A program made the translations under genes and the position numbers. DNA of 64,000 nt from Symsagittifera roscoffensis (lineage: Eukaryota > Xenacoelomorpha > Acoela > Convolutidae), in the NCBI RefSeq assembly GCF_963678635.1, contig NC_087062.1:57428129-57492128 (forward strand), read 5' to 3'. This document shows positions 11,401-21,807 of this stretch, piece after piece (the first letter of the stretch is position 1; each line of letters opens with the position of its first letter). The notes beneath the pieces were generated by a model. It was not told the origin of the DNA. It ran no database searches and worked only from the letters and a program-made list of their open reading frames with translations.

Positions 11401-14400
11401 GAGACAAGGATTTTGGAAGCAGAGTGTAATGCCGCTTTTGGAAGAAGACAAACTTCTTCAGCAAGATAAAGCCCATGTCATGTTTCGGTGGAAGTAAGGT
11501 TTTTTTGGAGAACATAGTGTCGCTCTCTTACCACAGTGGCCACCACAATCACCAAACCTGAATATTCTAGAAAAAAAGGTGGGGCCACTTCAAAAAACGA
11601 ATACAATGCCAACAAATCTTTATTTTGGGCGAACTATGGCTGAAAACCAAAGCAGCATTTTATAGCATTTCAGACGGTTTTATTTCGGTCTTCTGCAAAT
11701 CACTGCCACAGCGCATCACTGCAGTTCTCGAAGTAAAGGGCTTTCCCAAAAGATAATAATACTTTTTTTATTTGTAACTCGCTTATAATTTTTCGAAATT
11801 CATTCTATGTTTCTCAAAAACACGTTTTATTATCTTTTATAACACAAAAATATTTTTATTGCTCATATTTATAGACAAGAGTGTAGTTCATTAGAAAAAA
11901 GATAAGTTAAAACGCTTGTACAACGTTGTAGAAGCAATAAATGTCTGTTAGGTGTTTATTAGCTCATATGAACATAATCACGATGTTTTCTTTATTAACA
12001 GTTCAGTATGTTCTGATATTTAAAACTATGATACAACTGTCAAGTGTCTGCATTGATTTTTAGATATCTACTGGGTAGATGCCCTGGATGTGTCCAAGCC
12101 AGGAATTCTGTCTAGAAGCCAGACCCTAGAACTGGAAGAAGATAGCAATATTTTCTTCTCCAACAGACTGCTGGTCACATTCAGGTGTGAAATGGACCTC
12201 AAGTACTTCCCCTTTGACATTCAACAGTGCCAACTATGCTTTGAAAGCTGTGAGTGAATTATGGGGTAAAAGTTACCATTATCATAGACGTTTGATGGAA
12301 CAACAATTTAACGGCAACCATTATTTTTGGACAAGCAGACCAACGCTAGGTTTTTTCTTAAGGTGCATTTGCACTTATAAATGATAACGCAACTTTTCGG
12401 TAGAAACTTTTGAAAAAGGGCACAAAACGGCGTTTTAGATCTGTTCCTCCAGTTTGAAACTTTTTGGCGAAAAACAATCTCTTTCATTGTTTTACGAAAA
12501 CTCAAAAAATCACTCGATACATTTTGAAAATCACACCCTCATTTTATATCCGCTCCAATCAAAGTTATGGCCTAGATTTATACCATATGGGGCATCAGAA
12601 CATGTCTTGGATCCATGACGTCATTTCTATGACCCCTGGACAGAAGATTGCCAACTTCTACATCCGAGAAAACCCGCGCACATATACCAAAGAGACCACG
12701 TACAATCTGGGTTAGTAGAGAGATATCATATAACAGATAATAAGATATCAGATAAAAACATAATTTGAACCCATTTTATAAGTCGCGTAGATAGGAACCA
12801 TTTGTTTTTTTTTCAGTAGAATTTGAATTATAATGATTTTTTTTTGAAAAATCGCTTTTCTCTGCAAAAATATCGTAATTTTGCAGAAAAAAATTGTTTT
12901 TATATACAATTTTTACTTAGTAATTTGGCGAAAAATTTTTTTTGCAGCATTGAGCGCTTTTTTGGAATTTAATATGTTTAATAATGTCAATCATAATAGT
13001 AAAGATGATATTCTACTATAAATGCCAAATTATTGACATTACGTGTGTTCTTTACTGCTTTGTAAATTAATTAAAGGATTAACACCGCAATCTGAAAAAA
13101 TCGACCTAGCCGCCGTCCTAACATAACACTGATATCTGATTCGCGTTACAACTTTAAAAATTCAAGTGAAAAAAATGAATTTGAAAACATGAAAGAAGTA
13201 AGAACTTGACACTGAAAAAAAAGTTCAAAAGTTGAAAACCTGAAAAACAAACTATTTTTGTCAATTGACCTTTTTATAAACAAATAGGCATTAGTGGCAG
13301 GGACGGATGTAAAATTTTCTCGAGGGGGAACAAGACGAATTTTCAAAAAATTTTCGAAAATTTTGACGACCTTTTTTTTAGATCGAGAAAATTGATTTTC
13401 CGAGCTCTCTTAAAGCACTAAAAAGACGCTGTTTCCGGAAAAATTTTCAGCGCCGCAGGCAAATTTGTGAAAAAACAGGTCAAAAAAGCCGTTTTTGGGC
13501 ACTTTTTGGAAAATTTTGACAAAAAATCGCATTTTTTTTGGCGCGCACTCCCCCTCAAAGTTAGGATATATTGGCCCCAAAGGCGCCTTTAGAAAAGTTA
13601 AAGGGTCGGTCGGCCAAAAATGATTTCTTAAAAAGTACCAAAGGGGGTTTCCTTTGGGTCGGCAGGGGGTCAAATCCCTGAGGGAAGAGGCGTCCGCTCC
13701 CCCCTAAATCCGCCCCTGATTAGTGGTAAACAATTTTTTGTTATGACCGAACCTCTTAAAAGGTTTGTGTACGAATTATGTCGCAATGGGTTTTTTTTCG
13801 ACGCATTTCGCTATTTCACAAAAAAACTTATAAAGATTATGTTTTTACAATTTTTTCAAGACTTCCAAACTATGATTCGAATTTCTAAAAAAAATTTAAC
13901 AATGAACTAGAGACAAACTGGTCTGAATTGTTTTTTTTTTATTTTTTTCAAACTTAAAAGCTTATTCTGAATTTCTAATCTAATTCTTCTAGTAGGTTTC
14001 CAGTTTCTTAGCCAAAACTAAATATTTTTTTTTGGTTCATTGGCCAATTCGGTTGCATTTAAAAATTAAATAATAATTTAATTTGAAAAAAAAAGTTGTT
14101 TTTCAAAATTATGGTTGTAAAGTTTGTAATAAAATGAACGTGGTCGCGTTTTTCTGTCATACTGACACAGCAACTGATTTTTCTTATTATTTTTAAAGTT
14201 TTGACTACACTCGCAGAAGTAGTTGTAAAAATTTTGCCGAAAATGCCCACAGGTACCTCAAATAAACCAAAAATTGCAAAGTGATATGTGATACTAAAAT
14301 ATTAAATGATTTGTAAAAATGTCTCAATTTCAACAAAAACCACTGTCGACCCAAAGGGTCCCCCTTCGTACTATTTTGAGATATCCACTTTCGGATTACT

Positions 14401-17400
14401 GACCTTCAAATTTTTCTAAGGGTGACTTTGGCGCCAATATATACTAACTTTGAGGGGGGAGCGCGCGCCAAAAAAACGCGATTTTTTGGTTAACATTTTC
14501 CATAAACTGCCCAAAAACGCCTTTCCCCCTTTTTTTGAAAAATTGCCTCCGGCGCAGAAAATTTGGTCAGTATAGGGTCTTTAGACTGATTTGCGAGAGC
14601 TCAGAAAATCAATTTGATCGACCAAAAAAAAAACAGTCGTGAAAAGTAACAAATTTTTTTTTGAAATAACGCCCCCCCCCCCCTTCTAGGAATTCCTAAA
14701 TCCGCGCCTGCTCACCACTATATATTCTTCAGTCTGTTTTCAGCAAAATTTTTTAGAAATAATTTTCGATGTTTTAAATGGCTAATTTTTTTTGCAGACA
14801 GGTTCAGTTATATTTAAAATATTCTTGTCTAATTATGAGTTTAAATTCAATCCACTCTTGCTGTCCATGAACTTCGGTCAAAACTTAAAGCCAGAGTTGA
14901 AGCAGAGTTTTTCATCACTTGCTACAGTGCTGATATAAATTAACCGGACAAAACGCGTTAAGCTTGAAATTTAAAACCCGTTTTTCTCAAATTGGGTTGA
15001 GTTTAGGTGAAAACTTATGAAGACAAAACTTGCTTAAAATTTTAGCAGATTTAATATGGTGTAATTTGTTTTTTGAAATTCGGGCCCAAAATTTTACCCC
15101 AAAAAAAGGTCATTTTAGCTTTTCCTAGTTAATCAAAAATTACGCCAAAAATACCCAGTCGATCACAGACATAATTATATTAAAGTGAGCCCCTTACGTA
15201 CCCCAACAAACTTTAAGAAGGGTATTTTCTCCAAAAAAAATTACAAATTGTTTCAAAATTGTTTTTAAATAAAAAGTTGGTATTTTATATAGTAAAAACG
15301 ACCTTTTTTGTCTATCAAACAAAAATAAAATAACTTATACAACATTTTGGAGATTGATTATACCCTTCTTAAAGTTTGTTGGGCTACGTAAGGGGCTCAC
15401 TTTGATATAATTATGTCTGTGATCGACTGGGTAGTTTTGGCGTAATTTTTGATTAACTAAGAAAAGCCAAAATGACCCATTTTTGGGGTAAAATTTCGGA
15501 CCCGAATTTCGCAAAACAAGTTACACCATATTCGTTCTGCTAAAATTTTAAGCAAGTTTTGTCTTCATAAGTTTTCACCTAAACTCAACCCAATTTGAGA
15601 AAAACGGGTTTTAAATTTCAAGTTTAACACGTTTTGTCCGGTTAATTTAAATCAGCACTGTATTCACTCCAAAAACTGCATGTCAAGTTAGACGACAGAA
15701 AATGATATGAACATCGCTCAGTCGAAGCAATTTTGAAAAAGGCAATAACATATCTACCAAAATGTCAATGAACTTTTCTGAGAACAACATGCCTTATAAG
15801 ACAATTGAACTTTAAAACTGCATCCAAAAAAAGCTTAAACAGTGGTAACAACAGCGACAATTCTAGAGCAGACAACCGTTGAAACAAAAAAAAATTCACA
15901 AGAGGAAACTAAGCCGATATAAATCAAATTTCGAATAGAACGGGCATTAAAAAGGAGCCATGCTGAAAATAATTGCTTGTTGACCCGACAAGGCACTGTG
16001 TGGAAACAACTGTGCATGGAGGTGCACTTGCACCGCAAACTGGCCATCTACATCATCACCATGTTCATGCCCAGTATATCCCTGGTACTGCTGTCATGGG
16101 TGGGCTTCTGGGTAGACAAAAAGGCCATACCCGCCCGATCAGGGCTGTCCATTACCACCATACTAGCTACCATAACACTTATCAACGGAACAGGCAACAG
16201 GTGAGTAGAAGAATTTTTGAATACGAGCAGGATTGCTGACGCGATATCAGATTTATTCAATCACATTTTGTAGGTCGTTGCATGCTCAACAACATGCGCG
16301 GATCTACAATTGAGAGGAGGGGTTTCAGAAAATTTTTAAAAAATAAGTCGAAATTTTTTGTCACAAAATTAAATTTCCGAACACTCAAAAAAATTCGTTT
16401 CACTTTTTGAAAATTTTCGTTCGAAAAAACATAAGGGTCGGTCGTTCAAAAATGGAGTCGTAAATAGTACCAAATCTAGACCTTTTGGCGGTGAGGACGG
16501 GAATAGAATATCGCAAAAAGAGTTGAACTGCAATAACACTGGAAAAATCGCGCAATAGGTCATTGCTTAGAAAATGTGGAAAAAGGCGACTCTTCATCAG
16601 TGAGTCCTGTCAAATTTAGTATTCGTATCAAACTTTGTTGTCAAACTGTTTTGTTTTTATTTCAGATTCCCAGGAGTGGCAGATCTGAAGATGGGTGACC
16701 TCTACCTTATCATCAACTTCTTCTATGTCTTCGCCACCCTGGTGGAGTTCGCACTCGTCTCCTACCAACCCCCGCCTCGCAAAAAGTGGAAAAGGGCACG
16801 GAAGAACAGATTCATGCACCGAATGAAGGGCCAGTTTTCCAACAATTAGATACTTTTGTATTCTATCTAGGAGACCTTCAATTAAATCGTTTCAAAATTT
16901 TCATCAATCAAAACAGGGCAAATAAGAATATACTTAAGAAAAAATTAAGTATTTTAAAAATGTTTCAAAATAATTTTAAACGATACAGGGTCTTCCTCTA
17001 TTATATTGTACTGTGCCTTTAGGCTTCGCTAAAATACCGAAGCTGGTGAAAGGGCCTACCAAAGTCGATGAGGGCACAAAGATTGTGACGCAAGAAATTG
17101 ACATCGTTACCAGGTTAGAGTTTAGAAAATACTCAGCTGGCCGAAATGCTTCTGTAATTTGCTAGCTCTATTTTGTCCTCTATCATGTATACATACTGTG
17201 GATTGGGCTATGAGGTTTAATTTTATTGTTTTAATTTACTGGCTAATGATGGCGGCTACTGGAACTTCGGTCTTTAGAAAAAATAGATTCCTGAAAGAGA
17301 GATCGACTTGAAAATTGTATTTAATAAAAAAATCGCCCTTTCTTTTTCGTAGAAGCTGTCTTCATGAAAATTATTCTACCATTGGTACAATTTGGTATCA

Positions 17401-18112
17401 AGTCAGGGTATATGTTTATATCCTTTATCACTGGTTTTTACATAGTAGGAGCATGCATCATTTAGTTTCAGACCGAAGATGGCTCTTCTGTTCGGCGCAC
17501 AATCGACACTTACGAACCAAAACTTGAAGGATGAAACCTGTGTTGAAAACGATGGGACCCAATTGACTCCAATGCAGAAAGAAGATCCATCACAAAAAAC
17601 TGAAGCGTGAGTTGCAAATTTTCAGCCTTTCTTTAGATATGTAGAAGAAAAGCGTTCATTTTGGCCCAAAGTTTTCTCAAACGTCAGGCTTAAATGGGAA
17701 ATTCAGCGTCGAACTCCATCACCACTCGACAAAAATTCTCAATCCGCATCTGCTACAGAGAGGTTCCTGTAAAAAGCTATAAAGTTTAAGCTTCATTATG
17801 AACATTTGTTCTTACTTTGTACTATTCTGTTTTTGGATTGATTTTTTCAGTAATGTTGTTCAAAGGCTCTGATGTAACTTTTTCAGTAATGTTGTTCAAA
17901 ACATCCAGTCGCAGCGGGAAAATATATCATACGGCAAACATGTCGAGTTCTCCACTGATATGAAAGAAAACGAACTGGACAAAGTCACAAAGTTCGACTA
18001 CTGGAGTTCGGGAAACGCCGACGAGATTTGCAAGTGGCTTTTCCCCTCTTCCTTCCTTATATGGAACTTAGTGTATTTCTTCATTGTCATGAAAGTTTCG
18101 GGACGATTGTGA
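2488..18112 (+). CDS. Cys-loop ligand-gated chloride channel subunit (glycine/GABA-A receptor superfamily), 10 exons
   Basis: Subunit of a pentameric plasma-membrane anion channel. Exons: 2488-2620, 2725-2792, 2967-3114, 12064-12247, 12565-12710, 15993-16200, 16666-16829, 17023-17113, 17472-17606, 17887-18112. They sum to 1503 bases (500 codons plus TGA), with phases consistent throughout. The ATG sits in a strong context (CCACCATGG) and opens a hydrophobic leader. Residues 158-172 form the Cys-loop (C-x13-C with FPFDIQQC). TM1 is about 243-267. TM2 is preceded by PAR (273-275), the anion-selective motif. TM3 is about 307-329 and TM4 lies about 20 residues from the C-terminus, in the last exon. 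WRDHRL and WFPDIYW match ligand-binding loop regions of the family. The ligand (glycine, GABA, glutamate, protons) cannot be told. Oddities: the exon 4/5 junction has no GT-AG register, the exon 7/8 intron is best read as GC-AG, and the last acceptor is duplicated. Family certain; exon 6 start and exon 7 end are inferred. Confidence 0.93.
3298..3335. repeat. ATCGATTATAATCGATTA palindromic cluster
   Basis: Short cluster of self-complementary ATCGATTA-type words in intron 3 of the channel gene. Similar clusters occur at 6770-6856 and 9640-9800. Confidence 0.6.
4420..4635. repeat. minisatellite, ~35-base unit
   Basis: About six imperfect units of the form GACAGGAATTGAGATCGAAG followed by TTGCGTATG. 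It lies within the interior of the inverted-repeat element at 3504-5474. Confidence 0.8.
4683..5086. mobile_element. inner inverted-repeat unit nested in the 2 kb element
   Basis: The left end GTAAACGCTACTACGGG and the right end CGCTACTACGTTTAC are inverted copies. Inside them ACAACAGTGC and GCACTGTTGT also pair, and CAGTGCCRAAAA words repeat. It looks like a smaller fold-back element inserted into, or forming the core of, the larger one. Confidence 0.55.
5499..6000 (+). mobile_element. Helentron-like non-autonomous element, 5' part, interrupted by a hAT MITE
   Basis: Starts with TTGTTCCGACTTTC, the 5' terminal word of the family seen at 8982 and 10317. The text AGCATATATGCC...AGACCAATTT aligns with the degenerate copy at 21808. 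It is split by the MITE at 5570-5913. The 3' end is not recognisable. Confidence 0.6.
5570..5913. mobile_element. hAT-type MITE, copy 1
   Basis: Terminal inverted repeats CAGGGGCGGATTTA and AGATCCGCCCCTG, flanked by a perfect 8-base target duplication ATTCAGAC (5562-5569 and 5914-5921). Length 344. The 8-base duplication with CAGGG ends is the hAT signature. No transposase inside. It sits inside an older Helentron-like copy. Confidence 0.95.
6313..6535. mobile_element. fold-back element with C-rich left and G-rich right arm
   Basis: The left arm is pyrimidine-rich (CACTTTTACCCCTTTACC) and the right arm is its purine complement (GGGGTAAAAGGGGTAAATTA). Similar arrangements occur at 8733 and 39374. 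The long open frames across it are base-composition artefacts. Confidence 0.6.
6770..6856. repeat. ATCGATTA-type palindromic cluster
   Basis: Repeated TATAATCGATT / AATCGATTACAATCGA words in intron 3, like those at 3298 and 9640. Confidence 0.55.
7150..8590 (-). mobile_element. LINE (CR1/Jockey-like non-LTR retrotransposon), 5'-truncated, decayed
   Basis: Reads on the minus strand, antisense within channel intron 3. From 8590 downward: the RT entry region (SLYKSG, NYRPISLLSS, VFEKTNYKRMLSYI, QFGVQPKKSCVDAL), then after a frameshift near 8260 the palm (DFKKNFDTVNHERLLEKL, HGVPQGSVLGPLLFLLYI, FADDTAIF with the catalytic Asp pair), then WMRQNSLTVSSDK and SKYLGT in another frame. Post-RT text follows near 7640-7420 (SKINYGFLLN, LNEILNVQKQINVF, SESLVEIMENH). 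No endonuclease is seen, so it is 5'-truncated, ending against a Helentron-type tail near 8613. At least two frameshifts plus stops make it inactive. The GVPQGSVLGPLLFLLYI form fits the CR1/Jockey group; the clade is not certain. Confidence 0.9.
8607..8660 (+). mobile_element. Helentron-like 3' tail fragment
   Basis: GTCGGAACATTCAGAG at 8613 followed by a decayed hairpin and GAGCACTGTTGCT. It matches the 3' end of the family at 8982-9515. It directly abuts the truncated end of the LINE. Confidence 0.55.
8733..8930. mobile_element. C-rich/G-rich fold-back element, copy 2
   Basis: Pyrimidine tract with CCCCCTTCC and TTTACCCCACCCC on the left; purine/GT-rich right arm ending AAAAGGGGATTG. Same architecture as 6313 and 39374. 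The arms are diverged. Confidence 0.45.
8982..9515 (+). mobile_element. Helentron/HINE-like non-autonomous element, copy 1
   Basis: Begins TTGTTCCGA and ends with GTCGGAACATTC, a hairpin (CAGGGC-TTC-GCCCTG), ACGAGCAGTC and TTGTT. GTTCCGAC near the 5' end and GTCGGAAC near the 3' end are subterminal inverted repeats, and the hairpin lies just inside the 3' end. This matches Helentron-associated (HINE/DINE-1-like) layout. The interior holds self-complementary TTAACGCG words (near 9213 and 9238) but no protein. The neighbouring copy at 10317 is about 80-85% similar over shared segments by eye. Confidence 0.75.
9640..9800. repeat. degenerate ATCGATTA / ATTACAATGAATT cluster
   Basis: Loose array of ATTATAATGAGTTAC, CATTATAATTTATTATAA and TTGATTACAATC words, related to 3298 and 6770. 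Confidence 0.45.
10096..10310 (-). CDS. possible orphan exon or decayed ORF, unrecognised
   Basis: Minus-strand open stretch in channel intron 3 encoding ...GKYRVFTPTARVVVLHSKLN...FLEQFTDKVSSNHIFIN, then a stop. Its longer upstream frame runs into the repeat at 10317, so only the part below 10311 can be unique. The composition is plausible for a protein, but no motif is recognised and splice sites are not clear. It may be a fragment of a mobile element or a chance frame. Confidence 0.2.
10317..10763 (+). mobile_element. Helentron/HINE-like non-autonomous element, copy 2
   Basis: TTGTTCCGACTTTCGA at the 5' end. GTCGGAACATTC at 10721, hairpin GGGC-TTC-GCCC, then ACGAGCAATCTTGTT at the 3' end. 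It shares the whole length with 8982-9515 apart from an internal deletion. Confidence 0.75.
10900..11760 (+). mobile_element. Tc1/mariner-type transposase relic (DD34E)
   Basis: Plus strand in channel intron 3. RTLKRLAF and the GRWPFVINI stretch resemble the Tc1 helix-turn-helix and linker. VFTDESRFQL (around 11210-11240) holds the first Asp. LLQQDKAHV holds the second Asp at 11465. WPPQSPNLNILE holds the catalytic Glu at 11570, exactly 34 residues after the second Asp, the Tc1 spacing. Several stops and frame changes break it and no terminal inverted repeats were found. A DNA-transposon fossil. Confidence 0.88.
13298..13718. mobile_element. hAT-type MITE, copy 2
   Basis: Ends CAGGGACGGATGTA and AATCCGCCCCTG with a perfect 8-base target duplication ATTAGTGG (13290-13297 and 13719-13726). 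Length 421, in intron 5 of the channel gene. It is in opposite internal orientation to copy 1. Confidence 0.95.
14341..14710. mobile_element. hAT-type MITE, copy 3, one end lost
   Basis: Interior matches copies 1 and 2 (CCAAAGGGTCCCCCTT, GGCGCCAATATATAC). The right end AAATCCGCGCCTG is intact, the left terminal repeat is absent. Intron 5. Confidence 0.8.
14925..15660. mobile_element. long-TIR fold-back element with TA duplication (Tc1/mariner-type MITE)
   Basis: Two arms of about 305 bases (14925-15232 and 15358-15660) are nearly perfect inverted copies around a 125-base AT-rich spacer. Ends are CAGTGCTGAT...ATCAGCACTG, flanked by TA on both sides (14923-14924, 15661-15662). The terminal octamer CAGTGCTG is the same as that of C. 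elegans Tc1 (established knowledge). No coding capacity. It lies in channel intron 5. Confidence 0.95.
16296..16505. mobile_element. decayed hAT-type MITE, copy 4
   Basis: Contains GCGCGGATCTAC at the left and TAAGGGTCGGTCG, TAGTACCAAATC and GGCGGTGAGGACGGG at the right, all in the order of the intact copies. Ends worn. Intron 6 of the channel gene. Confidence 0.6.
17841..17898 (+). promoter_or_regulatory. duplicated splice acceptor before the last channel exon
   Basis: TTTTTCAGTAATGTTGTTCA occurs twice, 36 bases apart, with acceptor AGs at 17849-17850 and 17885-17886. Use of the second continues the frame through TM4. Use of the first reads ANVVQRL then a stop, removing TM4. Both have strong pyrimidine tracts. 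Confidence 0.8.
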
Positions 18113-19129
18113 ACAATTAGATTTTGTGGAAATCATTAAAAAATTGAATATAGTATTATAAGTGCAATAATATAACAAATATATGAAGTATAAGCATACA
18201 TTAAACTAGTTTTTTTTTAAAACAACTGCTCGTATACTGTTGTGAACCTCTAAATAATAGTGATTACTCTTTGTTCAGTTACGAATCCACCTTAACTATC
18301 ACAAATGACAAAGAATCATCTTTTTGTTTTTCAGGGATTGGAAAAAAAAATTTTCGAAGACAAACTTCAACAAAGTTTAGCACGTACTGACTGGTCTATC
18401 ATGTGACAACAAACATGTATTATGCAGGTTTTCCGCTTTTATTGATACATTCAAAGGTAATTCGGACAAATTTTCTCCTATATTAAGCAAAACAATTGGA
18501 TTGAAGAACAATGAAAAAAGAAAACGTTTATAAACGAAACAATTGGAAAAACAATCGAACACACTAGAATGAAATAGTTTATAACAGATAAAAAAAACCT
18601 GGTTAAGATTTTTCAAAAACGCTGAGAAGGGTTATCACAAAACAGTTTATCAAAAAATGATAAGTAACAAAGAAAAATGAAACTTTTAAGTTCAAAGCTA
18701 AAAAAAATGTGATACCCACAATAAAATAGCTTCCTCACATTCTCATTCAGACGGTCAACTAACTAGTCAATATAAAAAGGCAAATGCGTTGAATTTTGAG
18801 CGTACGCAGAACTTAGCGAATACAGGCAAAAAAATTTCAGCGTCCAGGTTTAAATGTTTTTACAGTTAAAAGTTCAAATTTAGATCAATTTTACCAGAAA
18901 AACACATTTTCAGCCAATTGATAGCTTACAGAAATTAAAATTACTGATTCTATCAACGTAAAATTATGAACCATTAAACGTTCAAACAGGTAAACATCAG
19001 GTAAACACCTACAGTTCGTAATAAACAAATGCATCATATCTAATATTTTCCCGGAAGAGTTAGAAAAGCCTATTTTGCACCAATTTTTATTTAAAAACAA
19101 ATGATAGAAAAGCAAAAAAAAATTGGCAT
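18113..19129. other. 3' flank of the channel gene, no gene seen
   Basis: AT-rich. Probably includes the channel 3' UTR, but no clear AATAAA lies within the first 200 bases after the stop. No other open frame looks coding. Confidence 0.5.
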
Positions 19130-20571
19130 TTTGAGTGAGGTCAAGTTTTGCTAAATTTTATGAAAAATTGTTTAATACATTTAAGTGAGTAAATAGACAA
19201 ACATAAGCATCAAAAAGTATGCAATTTTAGTTTAAAAGAGAAAAGTCTTCCCTCGACGCTGTATTTTCGTTAGTGGAAATAATGGAACTTAATGATCGCA
19301 CTGAAGATATGTCTTCAGGAGTTTTTTTTATCTTGCTAAAGCTTTTATTTCGAAACCTCACAATTTTTTTTACCAGAAACTTGAACAAATGGGTTTCTCA
19401 GTAAAAGCTGTAACACTTTTCGAATACGTTTGAAAAATTGCCAGAAAAGTTGACAATAAAATGGCAAATACAAATCCAGATGGGAAATTTTCAATCACGG
19501 AGTGCCACAAGGGACAGTTCGCAGACAAATAGATTTCATTCTCTTTTTTAATGATTTTCATTCATTTTTATATGACCAAATTGGAGCTATTCAATTTGCA
19601 GACGATATCAATCTAATAGTGAGCTAAAATCTCCAACATTTTTGCAAGAACACACTTAAAAAATAGTAGATGACGTCGATGCTTTCATGAAAAAGATACG
19701 TTTCTCTTTGAATTCAGAAAAAAAAACTGAACTTCTTTTATTCAGCTGTGAAATCATTATAGAATCAGTGTTTCACAATAATCACAAAAAAGCTTCAAAA
19801 GCATGCAGATAACCAGAAATTTTCCTGGAACAAAACTTAGGCTTCCCAGTACAACTTATCCAAAGACAAAAATCCATCTTGTCAGGGAGGTAGAACCCTT
19901 AAATGTTCGGATTAGATTATTCAAATCTTTAGTATCATCCAATATAACATATAACGCAGTTTTTATTTAAGAAATACAAAAGTCACAATTGAAAAGAGTA
20001 AGCTAGCAAAAACTCTGGGGACTCAAATTCTGTTATTTGGTAGGAAATTTGATAAAGCACGTGATTTGCAATAGAGCACGAAATTCACAATTGAACAGAA
20101 TAAAATAGCAAATAAGATAGGGCACTTGGGAAATTTGATAGCACATGTGATTTTCTAACAAAAAAGCAAAACACTTACTGCAGAGCTATTAAAAACGAAA
20201 ATAATTCTTCTCAAATTTTCCGATTGAAAAAAAAATTATAGATCAGGAAAAGTTTTTTTGTCATGAAACACTCAAGCTGCATAAAAACAACAAATTGCTG
20301 CAAAAAACACTGCAATATAGTCAAACATTCAAAAAAACCAGCCGCGAGAGATTGCGCTAACAGTGAAACTTTTTACCTAAAAATATCAGACTCGCCGCAT
20401 CTCAGAAAAATTTCAGGAAAAAACAAAAGTATAGTTTCTACATTAGCACAAATCAGCTATCAATACCAATTGACCGATCACTCGGTGGATTCAGAAATTA
20501 CTTCTACCAGCAAGCTAGTTTTTGAGGATTTAAATAACTGGTGCCACGTGCAGATTAATTTTAATAGTTGA
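19130..20571 (+). mobile_element. second LINE (CR1/Jockey-like), decayed, plus strand
   Basis: RT text in changing frames: KFYEKLFNTFK, KREKSSLDAVFSLVEIMEL, then LAKAF...KLEQMGFSVKAVTLFEYV (from about 19325), NHGVPQGTV (about 19493), QFADDINLIV with the Asp pair (about 19597), VDDVDAFMKKIRFSLNSEKK and TELLLFS, then IRLFKSLVSSNITYNAVF and EIQKSQLKRVS with a local tandem duplication near 19975-20155. The 102-codon frame at 20263-20571 follows and may be the C-terminal tail. Many stops and frameshifts; much older than the LINE at 7150-8590. No endonuclease seen. Confidence 0.8.
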
Positions 20572-21807
20572 TTGCTTGCATTAGTAATTATTTCTAGACA
20601 TGTTCCTTAACCAAGTGGTTATATGAACTATTCTGTTGAAATAAATGTTGCCACTGTCCCTAATTTACATCGAATATTTTTCGGGAAATGAAATTATTGA
20701 AAAACTATAAATTTTGGATAATATCAAAGATTAAGAGTGGAAAATGAGTCGTACGAAGTGAAAAAGATTGATTAGCTAGCCTCAATTCAGTTTGGATCAA
20801 TTTTAATGTGGGGGATTGTTCGCCATGCACAAGTACTTCGCATTACGCTTTCAGGATTATGGATAAATTCTACAAAGCGCGCATGAATTAGTTCTGCAAA
20901 TTGAATGCACTTTTAAACTCAATGCACTCCACTGTTACACCTATTTTCTATAAAAAACCACACAAAAATAAAATTTTCGTTTCGAATAACAATCCGAACT
21001 CTCCGTTTCTCTTAAGGTTCAGAACAAATTCCGGCCGTTCAGTTTATTACATCATAAAAAATCTCTGCCATCGGTAAATATTTTAGGATCTTCGAAAAAA
21101 GTTGCATTCAATCAAAATTACATAAGTTGAGATATTTGACTCATAGTATTCATGTTGGATGTTTAGGAACAAAATTGTAAGCTAATGATGCAAAGTGAAC
21201 AATAGCACTTGCTGGTCCTCAATTTGCTGGTCAAGGAATCAAGTAAAAGTGTGAAGTACAGGGCAAAACAGAATAAGACAAAATGTCGCATGGGGCAGTT
21301 TAAGATAGGACAAGTTGGCATAGGTTCACTTTTCGTGGGGAAAATAGTCCTGACCTGACACTGAGAAAAACAAGAGAACTCCTGATGGAATTTGCCCTAA
21401 CAATGGTAAAGTTATTAACGAATTCAGAACATAAGTATCACCCGGTAGCCTGGATTCGGAATAATCGAGCCTATACCGCGTTCAAAAATTTGGGGCGAAA
21501 ATCACTGATAATTTTTTCAATTTTTAGAACAAAGCATCGATATGCTTGAGATGTTATAAAAATGGTGTTTTACACCTCAAAATTATGCCATTATCCCCTA
21601 CTTTTCACCCCCATCTTTCAATCTATCATTCTTCGATGAAAAAAAAACTAAATTCATAATAACCAGACCGCATTTCAGTCCAATTAATTTGGTTGTTCAG
21701 TCCAGTTTGAGTATACAATTAAACAATTGCGTGTTTCATTTTTATTACGCTAATTAAGATCAGCTATTCTTCAATTTATTGATTTGTGCTTGACTTGAAA
21801 TTTTATA
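20572..21807. other. no gene seen
   Basis: AT-rich unassigned DNA. A stretch near 20870-20945 (GAATGCACTTTTAAACTCAA, CAATGCACTCCACTGTTACA) resembles part of the tRNA-like text at 21930, suggesting a worn repeat. Confidence 0.45.

Noticed and set aside
15923-15992. Earlier start for channel exon 6 using the AG at 15938
   Set aside because: It would insert about 18 residues in the conserved YN-x-G to Cys-x-Glu stretch; the AG at 15992 gives TTYNLG-TVWKQLC, which fits the family.
16666-16849. Channel ending at the in-frame stop after FSNN
   Set aside because: TM4 and the in-phase downstream exons would be lost; a GC donor at 16830 restores the family architecture. It could still be a minor isoform.
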